28,341 bases of DNA from Chitinophagaceae bacterium UBA2789 (GTDB lineage Bacteria; Bacteroidota; Bacteroidia; Chitinophagales; Chitinophagaceae). Shown here one piece after another: positions 7,778-15,588 of this stretch (the first letter of the stretch is position 1; each line of letters opens with the position of its first letter). The DNA lies in the NCBI GenBank assembly GCA_002352145.1, contig DEHX01000073.1, positions 29,297-57,637 of the forward strand. Direction: 5' to 3'. A program made the translations under genes and the position numbers. The notes under the pieces were generated by a model. It was given only the letters and a program-made list of their open reading frames with translations, was not told the origin of the DNA and searched no databases.

Positions 7778-8953
7778 TTAGTAAATGCTTTTGATCACCC
7801 CATCCTGCCACTTCAGGAAGTACAATTTTCTGTTTTCAAAGTATTCCAGCGACATATTTTCTTTATTCACCACAGGCTGAATATCAAAATCGGTAAATAC
7901 TTTGTGGCTTTTGTTAGAAAGATTGGAAGAGAGGTCTTTTCCGTATTGTAATAGTAACCTTGCATACTTCCAGGTTACTTCATAGCCCCGGAAAACCATA
8001 TCGCTTGGCCGTGCATACATTACGTTATTAAAATGATTAATGATAGACTGGCTAAATTTATCAAGCTTGGCATTATAAAATGGGTTACTGTATGTGATCT
8101 CAAGTCCTTTATACTCTGGTTTATTGAAGTCTTTAATATTATCCCAGGTAGGCATTCCAACTACGGAGGACAGGTACTTTTGTTTTTTTAGATAGGCTAA
8201 TTGTTGTGTCAGTCTTCTTCCAAAATTTTCATCCAGGCTACCGGCCACACATAATGTTTGGTTAGTAGTATCAAGATAGGGTTTCAATTGGTTAACAGTG
8301 AAACTGTCGGTGAGGTCAACATATTTCATTTTTAACGGTACCCCAACGGTGTTTTTGCCAAATTCATCAAAGTATAATTTTATCCTGTCTTCCAACTGGC
8401 CTTTTTTGCGGAAGACTATTATAGGATTTATAGAGTAAAACTTCTGGATATGCCTGTAAATGCCTTCACATTGGGTTCTTAAGGTTGGGTTAAGAAGTAC
8501 AAAAAAAGGATTACCATTTGTTCCGCCATCATTGGGCAGGTTTGCATTTATCACCGGGATATTTCTTTTCAACCCGGCATCTGCAAATTGCTTAACCTCA
8601 GAAGTATTGCAATGTGCTATTATCAACGCCATGCTATCCATTTCCGGTTTATTTAGCTGTTCGGCCAGGCTTTCTTTGGCAGACCGGGTGTCGTAAACAA
8701 AAACTTCCAGTTGTGCATATTCTTTATTCAACGAATCGAGAGCCAGTTGAGCACCTTCATAAAACTCGAGGCCGGGATTAATGAATTTTGGAAATACATT
8801 TTTGGCATAACGGTACTCGTCAAGTTCATTGAAAGCGGAATCAAGGTACAAAGGAGCGAAAATGGCTATTCTATGTCTGGCAGTGCCATTTTGTGCCTGA
8901 ACCAGTTGAAAAGCTGAAATGAACAATAATAAGGTAAGGATGAATTTCTTCAT
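7778..8953 (-). CDS. Periplasmic-binding-protein-like (type 1 PBP fold) exported protein
   Basis: A 391-residue exported protein with a signal peptide (MKKFILTLLLFISAFQLVQA, then Q). The mature part looks like the type 1 periplasmic-binding fold of branched-chain amino-acid receptors: HRIAIFAPLYLDSAF opens the first lobe, LEFYEGAQLALDSL is its helix, ALIIAHCNTSEVKQFAD and IPVINAN are the following strands, and VVGMPTWDNI with GLEITYSNPFY belongs to the second lobe. There is no lipobox, no LysM repeat and no transporter gene nearby. A role in binding a small ligand or cell-wall material is inferred from the fold only. I start at ATG 8953; the TTG at 8968 lacks support. It lies 30 bases after guaA and 39 before lhr, on the same strand, so an operon is likely. 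Confidence 0.72.
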   Translation of the reverse strand: MKKFILTLLLFISAFQLVQAQNGTARHRIAIFAPLYLDSAFNELDEYRYAKNVFPKFINPGLEFYEGAQLALDSLNKEYAQLEVFVYDTRSAKESLAEQLNKPEMDSMALIIAHCNTSEVKQFADAGLKRNIPVINANLPNDGGTNGNPFFVLLNPTLRTQCEGIYRHIQKFYSINPIIVFRKKGQLEDRIKLYFDEFGKNTVGVPLKMKYVDLTDSFTVNQLKPYLDTTNQTLCVAGSLDENFGRRLTQQLAYLKKQKYLSSVVGMPTWDNIKDFNKPEYKGLEITYSNPFYNAKLDKFSQSIINHFNNVMYARPSDMVFRGYEVTWKYARLLLQYGKDLSSNLSNKSHKVFTDFDIQPVVNKENMSLEYFENRKLYFLKWQDGVIKSIY

Positions 8954-8983
8954 ATAAGGTCTGTTCAATGGTTTTCTTTTTAT

Positions 8984-10510
8984 TTATTCCCATTCAATCG
9001 TTGCCGGCGGTTTACTGCTGATGTCATAAACTACACGGTTAATACCTCTTACACTATTTATGATCTCGTTAGAGATATTCGCCAGGAATTCATAGGGGAG
9101 ATGAGCCCAATCCGCTGTCATACCATCTACACTGGTAACAGCCCGTAAAGCCACTGTGTACTCGTATGTTCTTTCGTCTCCCATAACACCAACACTTTTT
9201 ACTGGCAGTAAGATAGCACCTGCCTGCCAAACCGTTGCATATAAATTGTTATCCTTAAGGGCTTTTATATACAGGTGATCTGCTTCCTGCAACAACTGTA
9301 CCTTTTCCTCTGTAATCTCTCCTAAAATACGAATGGCCAGGCCCGGCCCGGGGAAGGGATGACGGTCGATCATTTCAGCAGGAATTCCCAATTCTCTTCC
9401 TACTTTTCTTACTTCATCTTTGAAGAGAGAACGTAATGGTTCTACCAGTTCAAGATGCAAATGATCCGGAAGACCACCCACATTATGGTGTGATTTGATG
9501 GTTACCGAAGGGCCGTGTACTGACACACTTTCTATTACATCCGGGTAAATCGTTCCCTGGCCCAATAACTCAACACCCTCAATTTTTTTAGATTCTTCCT
9601 GGAATACATCAATGAAAGAGCTTCCTATAATCTTTCTTTTTTCTTCAGGGTCTGTTTTGCCAGCTAATTTGGTATAAAAATGTTCCCGGGCATCAATACC
9701 TTTAACATTCAATCCAATTTTTGCATAGGTATCCAGTACGTTTTGAAACTCGTCTTTTCGCAGTACTCCATTATCTACAAAAATTCCAAAGAGATTTTTG
9801 CCGATTGCCCTATGTATCAATGTTGCTGCAACAGTTGAGTCAACACCGCCACTTAATGCCATGATCACTTTCCGGTCTCCGATCTGTTTTTTTAATGTTT
9901 CAACAGTATCAGTGATGAAATGAGCCGGGGTCCAGTCCTGTGTACAGCCACAGATTCTCACCAGGAAATTATTAATGACCCTTTTACCTTCTTTGGAGTG
10001 ATAGACTTCTGGATGAAATTGTACTCCATAAAGATTTTCATTGGTTTTTCTGAATGCCGCAACAGGTATACTTTCCGTGTCGGCCAATAATTCAAAACCT
10101 GCCGGTAATTCTTTGATGGTGTCGCTATGGCTCATCCATACCTGGCTTTGTGATGAAACACCTTCCACTAATACATCTTCTTTTTTTCGTTGCAATATGG
10201 CCCGGCCATATTCTCTTTTATTGCTTTTTGCCACCAGCCCGCCAAAGCGTTTCGCTGTCAGCTGCGCACCATAGCAAATACCCAGTACCGGTACTTTGCT
10301 GATAAAGTCCTGTATATCAACATCCGGTGCATTTTCCTCATTTACAGAACAGGGCGAACCGGATAAAATAATGCCTTTGAGGCCGGGTTCAAATTCAAAA
10401 GATTTATGAAAAGGAATGATCTCGCAATAAACATTAGCCTCTCTGACTGCACGGGCTATCAATTGAGTATATTGGGAACCAAAATCGAGAATGAGTATTT
10501 TTTCTGCCAT
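8984..10510 (-). CDS. guaA: GMP synthase (glutamine-hydrolysing)
   Basis: Converts XMP, ATP and glutamine to GMP, the last step of guanine nucleotide synthesis, in the cytoplasm. At 508 residues it has the usual length. The N-terminal class I glutaminase carries the nucleophile Cys79 in GICYGAQ, and His166 and Glu168 in VQFHPEVYHS. The ATP-pyrophosphatase domain starts near residue 205 with the P-loop ALSGGVDST (218-226). The C-terminal dimerisation domain has RHPFPGPGLAIRILGE and ends in KPPATIEWE as is typical. ATG 10510 gives the canonical MAEKILILDFGSQY start. It is the first gene of a likely guaA - binding protein - lhr - pdeM unit. A weak TACCTTCG -7-like box lies at 10518-10525. Confidence 0.98.
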   Translation of the reverse strand: MAEKILILDFGSQYTQLIARAVREANVYCEIIPFHKSFEFEPGLKGIILSGSPCSVNEENAPDVDIQDFISKVPVLGICYGAQLTAKRFGGLVAKSNKREYGRAILQRKKEDVLVEGVSSQSQVWMSHSDTIKELPAGFELLADTESIPVAAFRKTNENLYGVQFHPEVYHSKEGKRVINNFLVRICGCTQDWTPAHFITDTVETLKKQIGDRKVIMALSGGVDSTVAATLIHRAIGKNLFGIFVDNGVLRKDEFQNVLDTYAKIGLNVKGIDAREHFYTKLAGKTDPEEKRKIIGSSFIDVFQEESKKIEGVELLGQGTIYPDVIESVSVHGPSVTIKSHHNVGGLPDHLHLELVEPLRSLFKDEVRKVGRELGIPAEMIDRHPFPGPGLAIRILGEITEEKVQLLQEADHLYIKALKDNNLYATVWQAGAILLPVKSVGVMGDERTYEYTVALRAVTSVDGMTADWAHLPYEFLANISNEIINSVRGINRVVYDISSKPPATIEWE

Positions 10511-10692
10511 ATTCCTGCGAAGGTAAAAAAAGCCGGTTAGTTTACTGATAATTGGCTAAAAGGCAAGCCTGGTTTGAATTTTAGGATCATTCAGATTGTT
10601 CCCTATTCCTGTAACCCGAAATGAAAGAATAGCGTCAAAGCTGGTAAATCATCGATTTTTGAACTTAATTTTAAATAGTAAAAATTTACCAC

Positions 10693-11412
10693 ATGAAACG
10701 GGTATTGTTTTTTTTAGTACTGATAGTTTTGGTTTTTAGTTCCTGCCGCCAGATTTTGGGCAAAAGAATCCGCGGAAATGGTACGGTAAAAACAGAAACA
10801 AGGAGTATTGGCGAATTCAAGGGAATAGAAGTAAATGGCGCTATAGATGTTTATTATAAACAAGATTCTGTTATCTCTGTAAAAGTGGAAACAGATGAGA
10901 ACCTCCTGGAGTATGTTGAAGTGTACGTTGATAATAATACTGTAGTGGTAGAACCTAAGGATGGATCAAACTTAAGGCCATCAAAATCGGTAAAAGTATA
11001 TATTAGCAGCCCCACAGTTGAATCATTAGAAGCCAGTGGTGCCAGCAGCATCGTTACAGAAAGCAAAATAACCGTGGGCGAACTTACTGTAAGTCTCAGT
11101 GGTGCCAGTGATGCGGAAATAAATGCAAAATCACCCAAGGTGAATGTTGATCTTTCCGGTGCAAGTACTGCAATCCTTTCGGGTGAAACAAAGGATTTAA
11201 AAATAGAATGCAGTGGTGCATCAAAAGCAAAGTGCTATGAACTGCTCTCTGAAAATGTCACTGCTGATCTATCCGGGGCAAGTGATGCACAGGTTTTTGC
11301 CAGTGTAAAAATTGATGCCCATGTATCAGGTGCATCTGATCTGAAGTATAAAGGAAATGCAACGGTCAGCCAGGAGACAAGCGGAGCAGCAAGTGTAAAA
11401 AAGGCCGAATAA
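10693..11412 (+). CDS. GIN-domain (DUF2807) lipoprotein with SGAS repeats
   Basis: A 239-residue lipoprotein. The signal ends in the lipobox FSSC, with the lipidated Cys at residue 18. Residues about 38-230 are the GIN domain of the 'putative auto-transporter adhesin head' family. An SGAS motif recurs at residues 115, 136, 155, 174, 194 and 212, with SGAA at 230; the 18-21 residue spacing is that expected of turns in a right-handed beta-helix. The molecular role is not established; related proteins are found in Bacteroidota envelopes and next to sigma/anti-sigma systems, but no such genes are here. The next gene on the strand, an FAD oxidase, begins 68 bases downstream, so co-transcription is possible but unproven. 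Confidence 0.85.
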   Translation: MKRVLFFLVLIVLVFSSCRQILGKRIRGNGTVKTETRSIGEFKGIEVNGAIDVYYKQDSVISVKVETDENLLEYVEVYVDNNTVVVEPKDGSNLRPSKSVKVYISSPTVESLEASGASSIVTESKITVGELTVSLSGASDAEINAKSPKVNVDLSGASTAILSGETKDLKIECSGASKAKCYELLSENVTADLSGASDAQVFASVKIDAHVSGASDLKYKGNATVSQETSGAASVKKAE

Positions 11413-11442
11413 CTAACCTCTTTGTGGTATTTTTTTCTACGG

Positions 11443-11465
11443 GAAATTCCTGAATTTCACAGGAA
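11443..11465 (+). repeat. Overlapping perfect dyads before the FAD oxidase gene
   Basis: GAAATTC and GAATTTC arms (11443-11449, 11452-11458) with a two-base centre form a perfect 16-base dyad. It overlaps a second inverted repeat with TTCCTG (11447-11452) and CAGGAA (11460-11465). No T-run follows, so it is not a classical terminator. The location, 16-38 bases before the ATG at 11481, fits an operator or a leader hairpin; the binding factor is unknown. Confidence 0.45.
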
Positions 11466-11480
11466 CCAAAAACCAACTAT

Positions 11481-12845
11481 ATGTACTCCCGTAGAAAATT
11501 TATTAAAGACGGCTCTCTGGCAGCCGGTGGATTATTATTGGCTTCTTCTTCTTTCAGTAATTTCTTTATTCCAAGGGCACCCAAAGTTGTAATAATTGGT
11601 GCAGGGTTTGCCGGTTTATCTGCCGCTTATTATTTGTATAAAAAGAAAATAGATTTTGTGATACTGGAGGCCCGCAACCGTATTGGTGGCAGGGTTTTTT
11701 CCCATATAATGGATCAAAAGGAAAACCTGGTGATAGAATTAGGCGCTGAATGGGTGGGTAATTCTCATGAAAGACTGCAAAACCTCTGTAATGTGTTTGG
11801 CCTAGAACTTCAGAAAAACCAGTTTGATTCCCACCTGATTTACCAGGGCAGGTATTACAAAAACGGTGAATGGGATTATAGTGAAGGCTGGAAGAAAAAA
11901 TTTCAGTCAATTATTGATAGCTATTCTAAACTGACACATGCGGATAAGCTGAAGCTAGATAAAATGGATTGGTGGCGCTTCCTGGTGAATAATGGTTGCG
12001 AAGGCAGAGATCTTGATCTCAGGGAATTGCTTGACAGTACCGATTTTGGGGAAACTATTCGCAGTGTTTCCGCATTTGCTGCTCTGGCAGAGTATGCGGA
12101 AAGCAGTGAGAAAAATGAAATGGATTTGAAAATTAAAGGTGGCAACAGTATGCTGGCAAAAAAGATAGCAGCAGCAATTGGAGAGGAGAAAATAAAACTT
12201 CAGCATAAAGTAAACCGTATCACACAGAATGCAAAAACTGGTGTTACGGTTTATTGCGAGAACGGCCAGGTATTTAAAGCCGACAAGATCATTTGTACAG
12301 CGCCGACTTTTGCGGTGAAAAATATTAAGTGGGAGCCAGGCTTGCCGGCAGACCAGATAAACGCCATGAATGAATTACAATATGCCCGCATCAATAAAAA
12401 TCCTCTATTGTTCAAAAAACGGTTTTGGAAAGATGAGAGTTTTGATATGGTGACTGATCAGTCACCCCATTATTTTTATCATGCTACCAAGAATCAAAAT
12501 TCGAAGAAGGGGGTACTTATCTCTTATACAATTGGTGAAAAAGCGGCTGTGGTGGCCAACCAGACCGATGACTGGCGGGAAAACATGGTGATGCAAACCC
12601 TCAAGCCGCATTTTAATGATGCTAAAGAAGAATTTGAGCGAATGACCAATTATTACTGGGGCAATGATATGTATTCGCATGGTGCTTATGCGGTGTATGG
12701 CAAAGGTCAATGGTTCCGAGTGATGCCTATATTAAAGCGTTCCCATATTCATACCCATTTTGCAGGTGAACACCTGGCAGAATGGCAAGGTTTTATGGAA
12801 GGTGCAATCAACACCGGGGAAGAAGCAGCCGCAAAGATAAGATAA
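11481..12845 (+). CDS. Tat-exported FAD-dependent amine oxidase-family protein
   Basis: A 454-residue flavin monoamine oxidase-family oxidoreductase. It begins with a twin-arginine motif (SRRKFIK, residues 3-9) and a hydrophobic stretch to about residue 29, suggesting folded export by the Tat route. The FAD-binding Rossmann core follows at once: VVIIGAGFAGLSAA (36-49) and ILEARNRIGGRVFS (61-74). The C-terminal FAD motif is HFAGEHLAEWQGFMEGAINTG near residues 423-443. The family oxidises amines, amino acids or polyamines to imines and hydrogen peroxide; the substrate cannot be read from sequence. No clear AxA signal peptidase site follows the Tat helix, so the protein may stay anchored. It converges on the PBP1C gene with only 21 bases between stops and no visible terminator. 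Confidence 0.85.
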   Translation: MYSRRKFIKDGSLAAGGLLLASSSFSNFFIPRAPKVVIIGAGFAGLSAAYYLYKKKIDFVILEARNRIGGRVFSHIMDQKENLVIELGAEWVGNSHERLQNLCNVFGLELQKNQFDSHLIYQGRYYKNGEWDYSEGWKKKFQSIIDSYSKLTHADKLKLDKMDWWRFLVNNGCEGRDLDLRELLDSTDFGETIRSVSAFAALAEYAESSEKNEMDLKIKGGNSMLAKKIAAAIGEEKIKLQHKVNRITQNAKTGVTVYCENGQVFKADKIICTAPTFAVKNIKWEPGLPADQINAMNELQYARINKNPLLFKKRFWKDESFDMVTDQSPHYFYHATKNQNSKKGVLISYTIGEKAAVVANQTDDWRENMVMQTLKPHFNDAKEEFERMTNYYWGNDMYSHGAYAVYGKGQWFRVMPILKRSHIHTHFAGEHLAEWQGFMEGAINTGEEAAAKIR

Positions 12846-12866
12846 GCTAAACAGCAGTTGCGGGAA

Positions 12867-15245
12867 TTAAAGGGAAACGTATTTAACAAGTATTTTAATA
12901 TTCCTGTTTCTTCCTTTATCATCAGTGCAGGAAATTTTTACTGGTCCTTCTTCCGGTACAAAGAATTGTTTCTCGCCGGCATTACAGCTTTTAAAGAATT
13001 TATTGTTGATGTACCAGTACACCTTGATTACATCATTGGCAGTTTTACATGTCAGCTGCAGTGGTTCAGGGTCTCTTTTATTGATAAGGTATTCAGTTCC
13101 GTTTACAGGCGAAGTTATAACCGGAGCTGCGCCTTTGAATATTAGTTCACACTCAGGATTGTGTTGTGGGATCTTTTCATAAGCAATTCTGTTTTCTTCA
13201 AGCCATGCCTGCATATCAGGCTCTGTTATTTTATACCATTTCTTTTTATAGCCACTTGCCGGTGCACAACTTTTGCAATAAGCTATTTTCTCATCCGGGC
13301 TGATCATTATTTCCTGCCTGTTTTCACAGGTTTTGGTAGAGGATATCAAGGGAATGAAATAATCAGTAGTAATACTGCTGCAATGGGCAGATGGTAGTAG
13401 ACCTGTTTCGCTGCATATTTGCCTGATGTCGCAGTCCTGGGGTTGTGTAAACCATTCTTCATCGCTGTCGTAATCAATAGTGTTGAAGATTTTAAAAAGA
13501 AGCGGTGTGGCGGTATTGGCACCGCTAAGATCTGCTGATCCTGCACCAGAAAAATTTCCACACCAAACACCTACTGTGTAGTTTTTATTGTAGCCAATGC
13601 TCCAGGCATCTTTTCGGCCATAGCTTGTACCTGTCTTCCAGGCAATTTTGGGCATCTTTTCAGTGGCTGTCCAGTTAACTGGAAAATCCGGCCTGTTTAC
13701 TTTCGACAAGATTTCATTTATCATGAATGTGGCAGCAGGACTTATTACGATCACTTCTTGCTGTACTGTGTCAGTTTGAATGAAAGTAGGCTTGACATAA
13801 ATTCCGTTGTTAGCAAACGAAGAAAACAAGGCAGTAAGTTCTTCGAGGGTGGTACCACAGCCGCCTAGAATCATTGAAAGACCCAGCTTTCGCCTGTCTT
13901 TTTGAACCTGCCTGAAATTGCAGTTGGATAATTTCTGAATCATTTTTTCATGACCTAGAAAGCGAAGGCCTTTTACAGCAGGAATGTTCAATGAATGTTC
14001 CAGCGAGTATTCAACTGATACATAACCATTGAATTTATCATCATAATTTTCAGGGGCATAACCATCAAAGTTGACTGCCACATCTGTCATCACTGTTTTT
14101 GGTGTAAGCAAACCTTCATCGAAGCACATGCCATAAAGCAGTGGTTTCAGCGTACTCCCTGGCTGCCGGACTGCAGCGGCACCATTTACCTGTCCTCCGT
14201 CAGTAGTATCATAAAAACCTGATGAACCCACATAGGTAATTACTTTATGCGTTTTATTATCAATGATCACTACGGCAGCGTTTCTGATATTTTTCAACCG
14301 CTGGATGCGGATATAATCCTCCACCAGTTTTTCTGTTTTCAATTGTGTATTCAGAATGATATTCGTTTTGATTATATCAGATCCTGTCTTTTTGAGTTTA
14401 TAAGAAAGATGCGGGATGTAATGAGGCACTGTTCCTCTGGTGGCCGTTAATGGTTCAGCCAGGGCATCTTCTATTTCTTTTTGGGAAAATACTTTTCTGT
14501 CCGCAAATCTTTCGAGCCAGCGGTTTCTTTCTTTTACAATGAAGTCATTGTTTCTGCCCGGCACCATCACCCCCGGTTTGTTGGGGATAATGCTCAGCGC
14601 TGTTATTTCAGCCAGTGAAAGATGATCCGGGTTTTTCTTGAAGTAAAGCAGCGATGCTGCTTTTACCCCTTCAATATTACCACCATAAGGAACGAGGTTC
14701 AGGTATAGTTGTAAAATTTCTTTCTTACTGTATTTAAGTTCCAGTTGTAATGCCCTGAACATCTCCCTTGTCTTGCTCCAGATATTTCTTTTGCCCGGTT
14801 CCAGCATTTTGGCTACCTGCATGGTAATGGTGCTGGCGCCGGACATCCTCCGCATATGAAAGATATTGCTGAAAAAAGCCCTGATAACAGCGAACGGATT
14901 TACACCGGGATGAGAATAGAAATGCCTGTCTTCTTTAGCTACAATTGTCTTTTGCAACAAAGGGGAAATCTCCTCCAGCTCTGTTTTCATACGCCATTTT
15001 TGATCGTTGGTCAGGAAGGCATTAATTACTTCACCTTTATCATCGGTTATTATGGTAGAATATTCCACTTTGTCGGGTAAGGGAAATATCCAGTTCAGGA
15101 TAAAAAAGAGGAGGATCAAACTTATAATCCCTATGCCAGTTCTTTTCAGAAAACGAAGTATGCCCCGGCGGGTAAAATACTTTCGGGCCGGCACCTGTTC
15201 TTTTTTTGGGAACCAGGGAAATTGCAAATGGAGGCGTTTCTTCAT
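12867..15245 (-). CDS. pbpC: Penicillin-binding protein 1C (bifunctional murein synthase)
   Basis: A 792-residue class A penicillin-binding protein that polymerises glycan strands and cross-links peptides at the inner membrane. A basic N-terminus precedes one membrane helix (about 36-54). The glycosyltransferase 51 domain has the catalytic Glu105 in KEDRHFYSHPG and SGASTITMQVAKML. The transpeptidase domain has GSTLK (Ser364, Lys367), SLN in EHSLNIPA and KTGTSYG (Lys537). The final 90 or so residues, with APVITSPVNGTEY, are the BiPBP_C beta domain that distinguishes PBP1C. I chose ATG 15245; a TTG at 15284 would add 13 residues. It is divergent from the alpha-2-macroglobulin gene, its usual genomic partner in bacteria. 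It converges with the FAD oxidase gene. Confidence 0.94.
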   Translation of the reverse strand: MKKRLHLQFPWFPKKEQVPARKYFTRRGILRFLKRTGIGIISLILLFFILNWIFPLPDKVEYSTIITDDKGEVINAFLTNDQKWRMKTELEEISPLLQKTIVAKEDRHFYSHPGVNPFAVIRAFFSNIFHMRRMSGASTITMQVAKMLEPGKRNIWSKTREMFRALQLELKYSKKEILQLYLNLVPYGGNIEGVKAASLLYFKKNPDHLSLAEITALSIIPNKPGVMVPGRNNDFIVKERNRWLERFADRKVFSQKEIEDALAEPLTATRGTVPHYIPHLSYKLKKTGSDIIKTNIILNTQLKTEKLVEDYIRIQRLKNIRNAAVVIIDNKTHKVITYVGSSGFYDTTDGGQVNGAAAVRQPGSTLKPLLYGMCFDEGLLTPKTVMTDVAVNFDGYAPENYDDKFNGYVSVEYSLEHSLNIPAVKGLRFLGHEKMIQKLSNCNFRQVQKDRRKLGLSMILGGCGTTLEELTALFSSFANNGIYVKPTFIQTDTVQQEVIVISPAATFMINEILSKVNRPDFPVNWTATEKMPKIAWKTGTSYGRKDAWSIGYNKNYTVGVWCGNFSGAGSADLSGANTATPLLFKIFNTIDYDSDEEWFTQPQDCDIRQICSETGLLPSAHCSSITTDYFIPLISSTKTCENRQEIMISPDEKIAYCKSCAPASGYKKKWYKITEPDMQAWLEENRIAYEKIPQHNPECELIFKGAAPVITSPVNGTEYLINKRDPEPLQLTCKTANDVIKVYWYINNKFFKSCNAGEKQFFVPEEGPVKISCTDDKGRNRNIKILVKYVSL

Positions 15246-15281
15246 CAGATAGGGATGCTTGATGGCTCCGTTGCCACTTAA

Positions 15282-15289
15282 CAAATATT
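15282..15289 (-). promoter_or_regulatory. Candidate -7 box of pbpC
   Basis: On the minus strand AATATTTG differs from TAnnTTTG only at the first base and ends 36 bases before the pbpC ATG. No good -33 element is seen. Confidence 0.3.
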
Positions 15290-15475
15290 TATCTTCTTTA
15301 AACTTGACATTCTGAATTGCTGTGCTTTACCTTTACTATGCAATTATTCACATCCATTATGGATTCTTCAGACCCATCCTCTTCCTCACGGGCAGATAGG
15401 CGTTCCACCCGGGATATTCCCCCTTAGCTTTCCATACGCTAATTTCAGTTATTTCCGTCATTACGGCTAAGCCAA

Positions 15476-15506
15476 TTGTGCATAACAAAGCAATAGCTTA
15501 ATTTTT
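15476..15506 (+). promoter_or_regulatory. Candidate promoter of the macroglobulin gene
   Basis: TTG at 15476-15478, a 20-base spacer, then TAATTTTT at 15499-15506 (one mismatch to TAnnTTTG). Transcription would start near 15512 and leave a leader of about 77 bases that contains the GCCGGC hairpin. Confidence 0.35.
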
Positions 15507-15548
15507 TAACTAATCAATCTTTTCTAACTTCTCACTCATAACCACACT

Positions 15549-15567
15549 GCCGGCCCTGACAGCCGGC
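15549..15567 (+). repeat. GC-rich hairpin in the macroglobulin leader
   Basis: Two GCCGGC copies (15549-15554 and 15562-15567) separated by CCTGACA can pair as a 6-bp all-GC stem with a 7-base loop, 21 bases before the ATG. It could slow or regulate ribosome entry. It is not followed by a T-run. Confidence 0.4.
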
Positions 15568-15588
15568 TAGCCTTAAACCTACATCTTT

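Larger units (their letters stand above)
15246..15588. other. Divergent intergenic region between pbpC and the macroglobulin gene
   Basis: This gap of 343 bases holds no convincing gene. An ATG at 15359 opens only 22 codons. It contains a 13-base DNA dyad with ATCCAT and ATGGAT arms (15352-15364), possible promoters in both directions (15282-15289 minus, 15476-15506 plus) and a GC-rich hairpin near the macroglobulin start. The length and dyads suggest shared regulation of the two divergent genes, but no known operator is recognisable. Confidence 0.5.

Noticed and set aside
11566..11910. 114-codon minus-strand frame within the FAD oxidase gene
   Set aside because: Antisense to the FAD-binding motifs; no signal of its own.
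12858..13145. 95-codon plus-strand frame over the end of pbpC
   Set aside because: Antisense to the BiPBP_C domain, which is conserved; no independent support.
15359..15427. Small open frame in the pbpC-macroglobulin gap
   Set aside because: Only 22 codons, low complexity, with its ATG inside a DNA dyad; no support as a gene.
15549..15567. GCCGGC hairpin as a third copy of the 16-base REP-like palindrome
   Set aside because: It shares only a GCCGGCT core and has a seven-base loop, so it is a separate hairpin.
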